From contig DASSBG010000041.1 in NCBI GenBank assembly GCA_035699085.1, positions 32,162 to 96,161 of the forward strand: 64,000 nucleotides of DNA. The letters run 5' to 3'. Of this stretch, positions 9,204-16,705 are shown one piece after another. A model generated the notes under the pieces. It did no database searches. It saw nothing but the letters and a program-made list of their open reading frames with translations, and had not been told where the DNA came from. The translations under genes were made by a program, and so were the position numbers. The stretch is from DASSBG01 sp035699085. GTDB lineage: Bacteria > Pseudomonadota > Gammaproteobacteria > Xanthomonadales > Rhodanobacteraceae. How positions within the stretch are numbered: the stretch's first letter is position 1; the number at the start of each line of letters is the position of its first letter.

Positions 9204-9782
9204 TCACGGCGCGGCGTTCGCCCTGGCCAGCGCCCGCTCGTACATCGTGTGAAGGTCGAGGTCGCCGCCCGTCCGCTTGATGGTGAAATTGATACCCGAG
9301 GCCGGAGGCTTCCCGCTCCCGGCGACCAGGGTCAGGCTGCGGTCGTTCTCGACGCGCCAGGTGCGGCGGTCGGCCGGCCGGCCGGAGTCAAGGTGGATCA
9401 GCGCGACGTGGCCGTTGGTGCCGCTGCTGCCGTTGGCGACGCTCATGGTCCAGCGCCCCGCGCTCATGAAGGCCTGAGTGCTGCGACCGATATAGGTTTG
9501 GCGCAGCACATAGCTGTTGTGGCCCAGCTCGTCGCGCTGCAGCAGCAACTGCGTCTCGACGCCACTGCAGTCGGCGCAAGGCAGGGTTCCTTCGTAGACC
9601 GCAACCTTGCTCTTCACCGGTTGCGGCGCGCTGGCCGCGGGCCCCGGCGCGCTGCGCGTTGCGGCCACACTGGCGCTCGCCACCGGGGCCGGCTGCTCCG
9701 GCGCCGGCGACGGGCCACAACCGGCAAGCATGGCGACGGCGAACATCGGCAGCGCGCAGCGGGGCAGGGCGGTGCATTTCAT
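9204..9782 (-). CDS. NlpE-like copper-resistance lipoprotein
   Basis: A 192-residue lipoprotein. The signal peptide ends in a lipobox LAGC with the lipidated cysteine at residue 22, followed by a Pro/Ala/Ser linker. The NlpE N-terminal domain is recognised by YEGTLPCADCSGVETQLLL, including the CxxC pair found in E. coli NlpE, and by later strands (Y.L.QTYIG). In E. coli NlpE signals surface contact or lipoprotein stress through Cpx; only the N-terminal domain appears here, so that role is uncertain. The C-terminal 50 residues (SLTLVAGSGKPP... YERALARANAAP) look like a META/HslJ-like extension. Confidence 0.82.
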   Translation of the reverse strand: MKCTALPRCALPMFAVAMLAGCGPSPAPEQPAPVASASVAATRSAPGPAASAPQPVKSKVAVYEGTLPCADCSGVETQLLLQRDELGHNSYVLRQTYIGRSTQAFMSAGRWTMSVANGSSGTNGHVALIHLDSGRPADRRTWRVENDRSLTLVAGSGKPPASGINFTIKRTGGDLDLHTMYERALARANAAP

Positions 9783-10087
9783 GGCGTGATCCCGGAGAAG
9801 CGAAGGGCCGAACTGTGCCACAGCCGCGCGCACCCGAGGATGAACCGGCCGCGGCTTGCCGGCTACCGTACGGCAGGCCGGCCGTCCACGGCCCACCGTC
9901 CACCCGGATCCGGACTCGATCGCGTTGCTCCCGGTGCCTCGCGCTGCCGGTCAGCGCCCGGCAAGTGATTGATCGTGGAAGGGCTAATGGTTCGTAAGGA
10001 AACCGTCACGCGGCCGTAAAGACGTGTGGCTTGGCGGCGTGCCCCAATGCCGCCGCCATGAGGCCAGTCGACGCGCGCAGGCGCAGG
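9783..10087. other. Intergenic region, 305 bp
   Basis: Divergent promoter region between the NlpE-like lipoprotein and the secreted CxxxC protein. It contains a short simple repeat at 9882-9913 (CCGTCCACGGCCCACCGTCC and on to CCGGATCCGG). An A/T-richer stretch at about 9970-10025 is where a promoter for the downstream gene would be expected, but I see no clean -35/-10 pair. Confidence 0.5.
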
Positions 10088-11467
10088 ATGAATCACATGT
10101 ACGTCACCAGGAGTCGCGGCCGCGAAGGCGACCGCGGGTTGCCGTTGATCGCGCTGGGCGGGTTGCTGCTGGCCGCGCTGTTGCCGGGGCAGGCGCGTGC
10201 GCAGGACGACGGCGACATCATCTTCCAGTCCGGTTTTGAAGGCCCGGTCCTGGAGCTGGCCGCCATCGCGCCTGATCCCGCATACGGCGGCACGGACCCG
10301 ACGGTGAGAACCGGTCCGGACGGCATCGTGCACCTCATCTACGCAGGCGAGGACGGCCAGGCGAACGAGCCGGTGCGCTACGGGGAATGCGCCGGGAACT
10401 GTTCCACGGTTGCCAACTGGCATTTCATCACGCTGGGCACCTATGGTTCGCTGGGGCTTGGCGGGTCGCCGCGACTGGCGCTGGATGCCGCAGGGCACCC
10501 GCGTGTCCTGTGGTATTCGCAAGCCGAGGTGGCGGGCACCGGCGCCTATGTCTACGGCCAGTGCGATGGCAACTGCACCAGCGCCGCAAACTGGACCATC
10601 CTGGCCGTCGCCAGCTACGCGGATGGCATGGCCTTTCCGCTGACCGGCAAGGGATTCGCCGTCGATCCCGCGGGGCACCCGGCGTTTGTCTTCCAGGACG
10701 CGTTCACCGGAGTCCAATACGCCAGTTGCAACAACGCCTGTACCTCGGCCGCCAACTGGTATGCCACGGCGATCAACCTCAGTTCGGACGCGGACCTCAG
10801 CTTTGCCGCCACCGGCAAGCCGCGCGTGATCTACACCACCACCGACACCAATACGCTCAACACCGATCTGGCGTACGCCGCCTGTGACACAAACTGCGGC
10901 AACGCAGCCAACTGGAGCGTGACGGGCCTGGCGGAGGTTGCCAGCGGAATCGTTTCGGTGCCGCACGCAGCGGCCCTGACCGCGGCGGGGATGCCGCGCA
11001 TGGCCTACTACGTAAACAACATGCTGGCGATCGGCGGTTGCGATGGCAATTGCGGCACGCTCGCCAGCTGGGGCGGGGCCATGACGACCTTGCCGAAACA
11101 TGCCGGGTACAAGGGGGTCGCCCTCGCGCTGAACAGCGTCGACGCCCCATTGCTCGCCTACGGCGGGTCGCCGGACGGGGTCTCGGACGACAGCGCCAAC
11201 GTGGCGGCATGCACTGCCGATTGCTACGGCTCCGCGCCTGCGTGGACCAACGTAGTAATCGAAACGGCTGCCGACATTCCGACGCCGGCGCCCGATCCCT
11301 GTGGCACAGGCGACTCGTTCTGGCAGGTCGGGACCGACCCGTCGATGGCAATCGACACCGTGGCGCACATCGCCTACGAAAGCTATTCCTACGCCACCTG
11401 CCCGGACGGCGAAGGTGGCAAGTACGTCACCACCATCGATGGTCCGATCCGGTATGCGGAGCGATGA
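10088..11467 (+). CDS. Secreted six-repeat CxxxC beta-propeller-like protein
   Basis: A 459-residue exported protein of unrecognised family. A signal peptide ends near ARAQ (about residue 39). It is followed at once by DDGDIIFQSGFEG, a motif also found at the C-terminus of the next gene's product. The remainder shows six regularly spaced motifs of the form YxxCxxxCxxxxxW, with cysteine pairs at 101/105, 159/163, 214/218, 266/270, 318/322 and 375/379, so a unit of 52-58 residues. Between them lie 'DxxGHPRVL'-like strands as in BNR/propeller blades. I infer a six-bladed propeller with one disulfide per blade. No catalytic motif is seen. Starts at 10088 or 10097 are equally plausible. Confidence 0.75.
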   Translation: MNHMYVTRSRGREGDRGLPLIALGGLLLAALLPGQARAQDDGDIIFQSGFEGPVLELAAIAPDPAYGGTDPTVRTGPDGIVHLIYAGEDGQANEPVRYGECAGNCSTVANWHFITLGTYGSLGLGGSPRLALDAAGHPRVLWYSQAEVAGTGAYVYGQCDGNCTSAANWTILAVASYADGMAFPLTGKGFAVDPAGHPAFVFQDAFTGVQYASCNNACTSAANWYATAINLSSDADLSFAATGKPRVIYTTTDTNTLNTDLAYAACDTNCGNAANWSVTGLAEVASGIVSVPHAAALTAAGMPRMAYYVNNMLAIGGCDGNCGTLASWGGAMTTLPKHAGYKGVALALNSVDAPLLAYGGSPDGVSDDSANVAACTADCYGSAPAWTNVVIETAADIPTPAPDPCGTGDSFWQVGTDPSMAIDTVAHIAYESYSYATCPDGEGGKYVTTIDGPIRYAER

Positions 11468-11971
11468 GCGACCCGAACAGCCCGCGCCGCAAGGTCTCCC
11501 TGCAGCGGATGCCGGTGGCGCCGCATGGCCCGCAGAGACCATCTGGCGCCCGCGGCTGCTCGACCTGTTTCACTTTCCCGGTGCGCGGCCCGCTGTGGCA
11601 TGCGGAGCGCTGAGGCGATGCCAGCGAGGAGGACATGCCGGGCCGGCACCGGGATCCTCGCCCACGGCGACAGCGTTGCCGCCGTGGCGCGTGCTGCTGC
11701 CGACCCCTGCAACCGCATCGGCAGCGCCGTCATGGTTGCCGTCGCCGTGGAGCCCGTTGTCGCGGACGCCTCGCGCGGCTGGTGCAAGGCCAGCTCTTCG
11801 AGCGAGTAATGGTCCGGCGCCGTGATCCCTACCGCGAGGCACTGCAGGGCCGCGGCCTTCCGCAGCGACGCGTGCCCTTGCCGCTGGTTCGCCAGCCACA
11901 GGACCCGGCAAGCCCGCGACCCGCCAGCGCGCCACCGGCCACTTCCCGGTCGCGAACCAAGGAGAACCCGC
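11468..11971. other. Intergenic region without convincing gene, 504 bp
   Basis: High-GC stretch between two secreted-protein genes transcribed in the same direction. Several reading frames are open, as expected at this GC content, but none has a ribosome-binding site, a signal peptide or recognisable motifs. The last 20 bases carry the AAGGAGAA box of the next gene. I see no hairpin with a T-tract. It could be a decayed gene. Confidence 0.45.
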
Positions 11972-13342
11972 ATGAGCCACGCTCCTCGTCGTAGCCCGGT
12001 ACTTGCCGACCTTGGTCGCAGTGTGGCCATCGCTGCCGCAATGCTCGCCGCATGGGTCCCTGCATCTGCGGCCGCAGCAGGCCTGACCTGGGCCGACCAG
12101 CGGGTGACACCAGGCGGTCCCGCGGGCGCTTTTGGCAATGCCGCTGCGATCGACGGCGACGTGGCCCTTGTCGGCGCGCCGTTTGCCGCGCTCGGGGGCA
12201 ACGCTGACCAGGGCCTGCTCTACGTCTACCACCGTGACCGGACCAGCGGCGTCTGGTCGCAGGTCGCCGCGCTCACCGGCAGCGGCACGACCGCCGGCTC
12301 CGAGTTCGGCACGTCGGTCGCGATCGATGGTCGCTACGTGATCGTTGGTGCGCCGGCCAGCGGCAATGGTGGCGACGGGAGCGCTTACATCTTTGAACGC
12401 GAAGGCCTGGGCATCTGGGTCGAGAAGCAACGGGTGCAGGCGCCCGCCGTGGGCGCCGGCGGTCGGTTTGGCGACGCCGTGGCGATATCGGGCCCGGGCA
12501 ATCCGGGCGTGCCCCAGGACGTGCGTATCGTGATCGGGGCGGACGGCCATGACCACGGCGTGGACATGCCGGACAGCGGCGCGATCTACAGTGGCCTGGC
12601 AAGCATCGTCGATGGTGCGCTGCAGGCGTTCCCGGCGCTCGCGCAGTGGGAAAGCGATGCGCCGGCGGCCAATGGGCTGTTCGGCGCATCGCTGGCGCTC
12701 TATCGGGCGCCCCAAGGCACCATGAAGCCCTCCACGATTGGCTATCTCCTGGTAGGCGAGCCGGGCAGCGGAGCCGTCGGCGTGTTCCGGCTGTACCTGG
12801 ATTACGTCGACGGCAACTCGTTTCAGTTCGAGCAGCGCCTGCAACTGGCGGACGCGGTCGACAGCAGCACGCCGGTGAATTTCGGCTACGCGATCGGCAT
12901 GTCCCGCGATGGCTACCGGGCCGCGATCAGTGCACCGTCCGAAACCGATGGCGCGCGACCATCGCGCGTCGCCGTGTTCGACCTGTCAACGGACGACTGG
13001 CAGTGGCATCAGGACGCGTTGCTGCCTCCGGGGGCCGCCGAGAATGACTATTTCGGCCGCAGCCTTTCCTTCGGCCATGGCTGGCTGCTTGTGGGGGTGC
13101 CGTGGTACGACGGGCTCGGCTACAACACCGGCGCCGGCATGGTGTTCGGGGAGAGCGGCGGAGGCTGGAGCCTGGTCAGGACCTTGCAGACGGAGCCGGG
13201 CCATGGCGCGTCGCTGGGCGCTGCGGCCGCAATCACCACGGACGGCACGGTGTTGCTTGGCGCCTCGATCGCGCAGAGCGCACACTTCTACACCAGCGAT
13301 GACGAGATCTTCGCCGCCGGCTTCGACGGCGACGGCCCCTGA
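11972..13342 (+). CDS. Secreted FG-GAP (integrin-alpha-like) propeller protein
   Basis: A 456-residue exported protein. The signal peptide ends near ASAAAA (residue 36). Seven FG-GAP-type blades can be read: FGNAAAIDGDVALVGAP, FGTSVAIDGRYVIVGAP, FGDAVAIS..VIGA, FGASLAL..LLVGEP, FGYAIGMS..AISAP, FGRSLSFGHGWLLVGVP, and LGAAAAIT..LLGAS. This predicts a seven-bladed propeller like integrin alpha headpieces, usually for binding rather than catalysis. The C-terminus ends in SDDEIFAAGFDGDGP, the 'IF..GF' motif seen after the signal peptide of the previous gene. The start has a near-perfect AAGGAGAA box. Confidence 0.85.
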   Translation: MSHAPRRSPVLADLGRSVAIAAAMLAAWVPASAAAAGLTWADQRVTPGGPAGAFGNAAAIDGDVALVGAPFAALGGNADQGLLYVYHRDRTSGVWSQVAALTGSGTTAGSEFGTSVAIDGRYVIVGAPASGNGGDGSAYIFEREGLGIWVEKQRVQAPAVGAGGRFGDAVAISGPGNPGVPQDVRIVIGADGHDHGVDMPDSGAIYSGLASIVDGALQAFPALAQWESDAPAANGLFGASLALYRAPQGTMKPSTIGYLLVGEPGSGAVGVFRLYLDYVDGNSFQFEQRLQLADAVDSSTPVNFGYAIGMSRDGYRAAISAPSETDGARPSRVAVFDLSTDDWQWHQDALLPPGAAENDYFGRSLSFGHGWLLVGVPWYDGLGYNTGAGMVFGESGGGWSLVRTLQTEPGHGASLGAAAAITTDGTVLLGASIAQSAHFYTSDDEIFAAGFDGDGP

Positions 13343-13366
13343 ATCCGGGGTGCCTGCCGAACGCGC

Positions 13367-14038
13367 TCAGCGGGCGCGGCGTGCGACGACGAGGTAGCTG
13401 TTGTAGGGCGTGCGGCCCCAGAGCGGCGACAGCTCCACGCTGAGGCCATGCCCTTGCAGTGGCCCGACGATTTCCTCGCGGCTGGGGAAACGGTGGCCCG
13501 AGGCGCGCATCCAGCCCGTCCAGTGCAGGATTTTTTCCTCCAGCATCGTTGCGTGGTAGCGCCACGAACGGTCGCGCAGGCAGTTGCGGATCATCAGGAT
13601 GCCGCCGGGCGCCACGCGCGCCGCCGCGGCTTCCAGCACCGTCGCCTGCAGCGGGTAGGGCATGTAGTGCAGTGCATCGAGCAACGCGACATTGCCGGCA
13701 AACTCGGGCAGCGAACCGGCGTCGGCTTGCATGAAGCGCATGTTCGGGTAGTGCCGCGCGACGATCGCGGTGGCGCTGGCGATCTTGCGCGGGTCGTTGT
13801 CCACACCGAGGTAGTCGCGCCGCTGCCCGTGTTCGTCCAGGTACATCCCAAGCAGGCCCATGCCGCAGCCGATGTCGAGCAGCGGCAGGCGATTGTCGCG
13901 AAACACCTGCTCGGCGGCGATGTACAGCGGGTCAATGCGCAGCTTGCCGCGCACGTAGCGGGTCTCCCAGCCATCGGCGAAGTGGCCGGCGAGGCGGCGA
14001 TGGATGGCGCTGGTGTCGATGGCTTCGGCGGTATTCAT
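13367..14038 (-). CDS. Class I SAM-dependent methyltransferase
   Basis: A 223-residue cytoplasmic methyltransferase. Motif I is LLDIGCGMGLLG (about residues 54-65), motif II is LGVDNDPRKI, then ADAGSL, and the post-motif VALLDALHYMP and APGGILMIRNCL strands of the Rossmann fold. The substrate cannot be told. Conserved tail elements (HWTGWMRASGHRFPSREEI, WGRTPYNSYLVVARR) resemble small-molecule or O-methyltransferases found next to fatty-acid or pigment genes in Xanthomonadales, but no such cluster is present here. Two methionines are possible starts (14077 and 14038); the latter begins MNTAEAID. It lies 81 bp downstream of the dioxygenase start region, on the same strand's distal side. Confidence 0.85.
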   Translation of the reverse strand: MNTAEAIDTSAIHRRLAGHFADGWETRYVRGKLRIDPLYIAAEQVFRDNRLPLLDIGCGMGLLGMYLDEHGQRRDYLGVDNDPRKIASATAIVARHYPNMRFMQADAGSLPEFAGNVALLDALHYMPYPLQATVLEAAAARVAPGGILMIRNCLRDRSWRYHATMLEEKILHWTGWMRASGHRFPSREEIVGPLQGHGLSVELSPLWGRTPYNSYLVVARRAR

Positions 14039-14119
14039 GGCCGCCAGTGTAGCGGCTTTGGGCCCGCTGGCTGCCAACCGCCGGGTGCCGGCAGGGCGGC
14101 GCCTGCGCTGCGGTGCCGC

Positions 14120-14632
14120 TCAGCCGCGACCCGGTTGCACATGGCCGCAGGCGTCGCAGGTGCGCGTCTCCAGCGAGCCGAAGTAGCGGTCGAACACCGG
14201 CGGAAAATCGCGCTCGATACTCTGCAGCACGAAGTATTCCTCGTACAACTTGTGGTTGCACTGCTCGCAGAACCAAAGCAGCCCATCCTTTTCGTGCGGC
14301 AGCCGGCGGCGCTCGATCACCAGGCCGATGGAGCCGGCCATGCGCTGCGGCGAATGCGGCACGTGCGGCGGCAGGTAGAACAACTCGCCGCCGCGGATCG
14401 GGATATCGCGCGCACGGCCCTCGTCCTGTACCTTCAGCACCATCTCGCCCTCAAGCTGGTGGAAGAATTCCGGGCCTTCGTCCCAGTGGTAGTCGGTGCG
14501 CGCGTTGGGGCCACCGACGATCATGATGATGAAGTCGCCGTCGACGATGCACTTGTTGCCGACGGGTGGCTTCAGCAGGTGGCGGTGCTCGTCGACCCAG
14601 CGGTCGAGGTTGATGGGCGGAATCAGGGCCAT
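14120..14632 (-). CDS. nbaC: 3-hydroxyanthranilate 3,4-dioxygenase
   Basis: A 170-residue cupin that opens the ring of 3-hydroxyanthranilate to 2-amino-3-carboxymuconate semialdehyde, the precursor of quinolinate, in the kynurenine route to NAD. The catalytic iron ligands H49, E55 and H93 are in place (YHWDEGPEFFHQ, PPHVPH), as are substrate-binding Arg residues R45 and R97. The C-terminal rubredoxin-like second metal site is complete with C122xxC125 and C159xxC162, as in the Cupriavidus enzyme. No other kynurenine-pathway gene lies in the window. A degenerate simple repeat separates it from parE upstream. Confidence 0.93.
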   Translation of the reverse strand: MALIPPINLDRWVDEHRHLLKPPVGNKCIVDGDFIIMIVGGPNARTDYHWDEGPEFFHQLEGEMVLKVQDEGRARDIPIRGGELFYLPPHVPHSPQRMAGSIGLVIERRRLPHEKDGLLWFCEQCNHKLYEEYFVLQSIERDFPPVFDRYFGSLETRTCDACGHVQPGRG

Positions 14633-14732
14633 GGCAGGCTCCCGGCAGCTTTCGTTCAACCATACCGCGATCGGGCTCCGATGTGGAAGCGCAAGGCCGC
14701 GAAGGTCGAGGGCGACCGCGCGTCGCTTGGTT

Positions 14733-14755
14733 CGAATCCCGAATCGCGAATCACG
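14733..14755. repeat. Degenerate GGGAATC-type repeat
   Basis: Three decayed copies (CGAATCCCGAATCGCGAATC) of the heptamer-like repeat lie in the 128-bp gap between parE and the dioxygenase gene. Confidence 0.5.
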
Positions 14756-14760
14756 GCCTC

Positions 14761-16650
14761 TCAGACGTCGAGGCTGGCGAGGTCGCCTTTTTCTTCCAGC
14801 CACGCCTTGCGTTCGCCGGCGCGCTTGCGGGCCAGCAGCATGTCCATCAGCCGCTCGGTGCCGTCGTCGTCGCCGACGGTGAGCTGCACCAGCCGGCGGG
14901 TGTCCGGGCTGATGGTGGACTCGCGCAGCTGCGCCGGATTCATCTCGCCCAGGCCCTTGAAGCGGGTGGTGCTGACCGCGCCCTTCAGCTTGTCGCGCTC
15001 GATGCGCGCCAGCAGCAGCCGCTTCTCGTCCTCGTCCAGGCAATAGAACATCTGCTTGCCGACATCGACGCGAAACAGCGGCGGCATGGCGACGAAGACG
15101 TGGCCCTCGCGGACCAGCGCCGGGAAGTGGCGCAGGAACAGCGCCGACAGCAGGGTGGCGATGTGCAAGCCGTCGGAGTCGGCATCGGCCAGGATGATGA
15201 CCTTGCCGTAGCGCAGGCCAGTGAGGTCGTCCTTGCCCGGATCGCAGCCGATGGCGATGGCGAGGTTGTGCACTTCCTCGGACGCCAGCACCGAGCCGGA
15301 CTCGACTTCCCAGGTGTTGAGGATCTTGCCGCGCAGCGGCAGGATCGCCTGGAAGTCCTTGTCGCGTGCCTGCTTGGCGCTGCCGCCGGCCGAATCGCCC
15401 TCGACCAGGAACAGTTCCGTACGCTCCAGGTCCTGGCTGGCGCAGTCGGCCAGCTTGCCGGGCAGCGCGGGGCCCTGCGAGATCTTCTTGCGCACCACCT
15501 GGCGCGCCTTCTTCAGCCGCGCGCTGGCGTGCTCGATGGCGAGCTGCGCGATGCGCTCGCCTTGCTCGACGTGCTGGTTCAACCACAGGCTGAAGCTGTC
15601 GTGGGCAATGCCCTCGACGAAGCCGGCGGCGGTGCGCGAGGAGAGCCGCTCCTTGGTCTGGCCGGCAAATTGCGGGTCGGCCATCTTCACGCTGAGCACG
15701 AACACCACGCCTTCCCACACGTCTTCGGGCGCGAGTTTGACGCCACGTGGCAGCAGGTTGCGCAGGTCGCAGAATTCGCGCAGCGCCGCGGTCAGGCCGC
15801 TGCGCAGGCCATTGACGTGGGTGCCGCCCTGCGGCGTCGGGATGAGGTTGACGTAGCTCTCCTGCACCGCTGGCCCGTCCGGCGACCAGGCCAGCGCCAG
15901 GTCCAGCGCACCGTCGTCGCGCTCGGCGTGGCGCACCAGCAACTCGGCGGGCAGGCAGGCGGCGCCCGAAAGTTCGCTGCGCAGGTAATCGGCCAGCCCG
16001 TCCTCGTAGAACCACTCCGTGCTTTCGCCACTGGCTTGGTCGGTCAGGCGCGTGGTGAGGCCGGCGCAGAGGACCGCCTTGGCGCGCAGAAGATGCTTGA
16101 GCTTTGGCAGGGAAATGGTTGCCGTGTCGAAGTATTTCTTGTCCGGCCAGAAGCGCAGGGTGGTACCGCTGCGCTTCTTCGGCACGCTGCCGATTGCCTC
16201 CAGCGGGCCGGCCGGGTCGCCATCGGCGAAGGCCATGTGGTAGCGCTGGCCATTGCGCGCGATGTCCACCTCCAGCCGCCGGCTGAGGGCGTTGACTACC
16301 GAGACGCCGACGCCGTGCAAGCCGCCGGAAAAGGTGTAGTTGCGATTGTTGAACTTGGCGCCGGCGTGCAGCCGCGTCAGGATCAGTTCGACGCCGGACA
16401 CGCCCTCGTCCGGGTGGATGTCGACCGGCATGCCGCGGCCGTCGTCGATCACCTCGACCGAGCCGTCGCCGAACACGGTGACCTCGATGAGGCGCGCGTG
16501 GCCGGCCAGGGCCTCGTCGACGGCGTTGTCGACGACTTCCTGCACCAGGTGGTTGGGCCGGCTGGTGTCCGTGTACATGCCCGGCCGGCGCTTGACCGGG
16601 TCCAGGCCCGACAGTACTTCGATGTCGGCGGCGTTGTAGCGACTGCTCAT
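14761..16650 (-). CDS. parE: DNA topoisomerase IV subunit B
   Basis: A 629-residue type IIA topoisomerase ATPase subunit, which with ParC decatenates daughter chromosomes. The GHKL ATPase domain shows the N-box VVDNAVDEALAG, DDGRGMPVD, and the glycine loop SGGLHGVGVSVVNAL. The transducer follows, and the TOPRIM domain shows LVEGDSAGG and the metal-binding DADSDG. The length matches ParE (about 630) rather than GyrB (about 800), and the insert typical of gammaproteobacterial GyrB is absent. It starts at ATG 16650; the open frame continues upstream only because of GC bias. parC is not in the window. Confidence 0.96.
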   Translation of the reverse strand: MSSRYNAADIEVLSGLDPVKRRPGMYTDTSRPNHLVQEVVDNAVDEALAGHARLIEVTVFGDGSVEVIDDGRGMPVDIHPDEGVSGVELILTRLHAGAKFNNRNYTFSGGLHGVGVSVVNALSRRLEVDIARNGQRYHMAFADGDPAGPLEAIGSVPKKRSGTTLRFWPDKKYFDTATISLPKLKHLLRAKAVLCAGLTTRLTDQASGESTEWFYEDGLADYLRSELSGAACLPAELLVRHAERDDGALDLALAWSPDGPAVQESYVNLIPTPQGGTHVNGLRSGLTAALREFCDLRNLLPRGVKLAPEDVWEGVVFVLSVKMADPQFAGQTKERLSSRTAAGFVEGIAHDSFSLWLNQHVEQGERIAQLAIEHASARLKKARQVVRKKISQGPALPGKLADCASQDLERTELFLVEGDSAGGSAKQARDKDFQAILPLRGKILNTWEVESGSVLASEEVHNLAIAIGCDPGKDDLTGLRYGKVIILADADSDGLHIATLLSALFLRHFPALVREGHVFVAMPPLFRVDVGKQMFYCLDEDEKRLLLARIERDKLKGAVSTTRFKGLGEMNPAQLRESTISPDTRRLVQLTVGDDDGTERLMDMLLARKRAGERKAWLEEKGDLASLDV

Positions 16651-16705
16651 GATTCGTGCGGTGATGGCGAAAAGCGCGCAAGCATGGGCAGCCGGCGCGT
16701 CGCGG

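Noticed and set aside
11464..11613. A 49-codon frame overlapping the stop of the CxxxC protein gene (ATGA)
   Set aside because: Although the overlap hints at coupling, composition and motifs do not look protein-like and the frame ends in random-looking sequence.
11570..12844. Minus-strand frame containing a GDGNHDGAAD-like calcium-binding string
   Set aside because: Most of it lies opposite the FG-GAP gene; the string is short, in low-complexity sequence, and no start or ribosome-binding site supports it.
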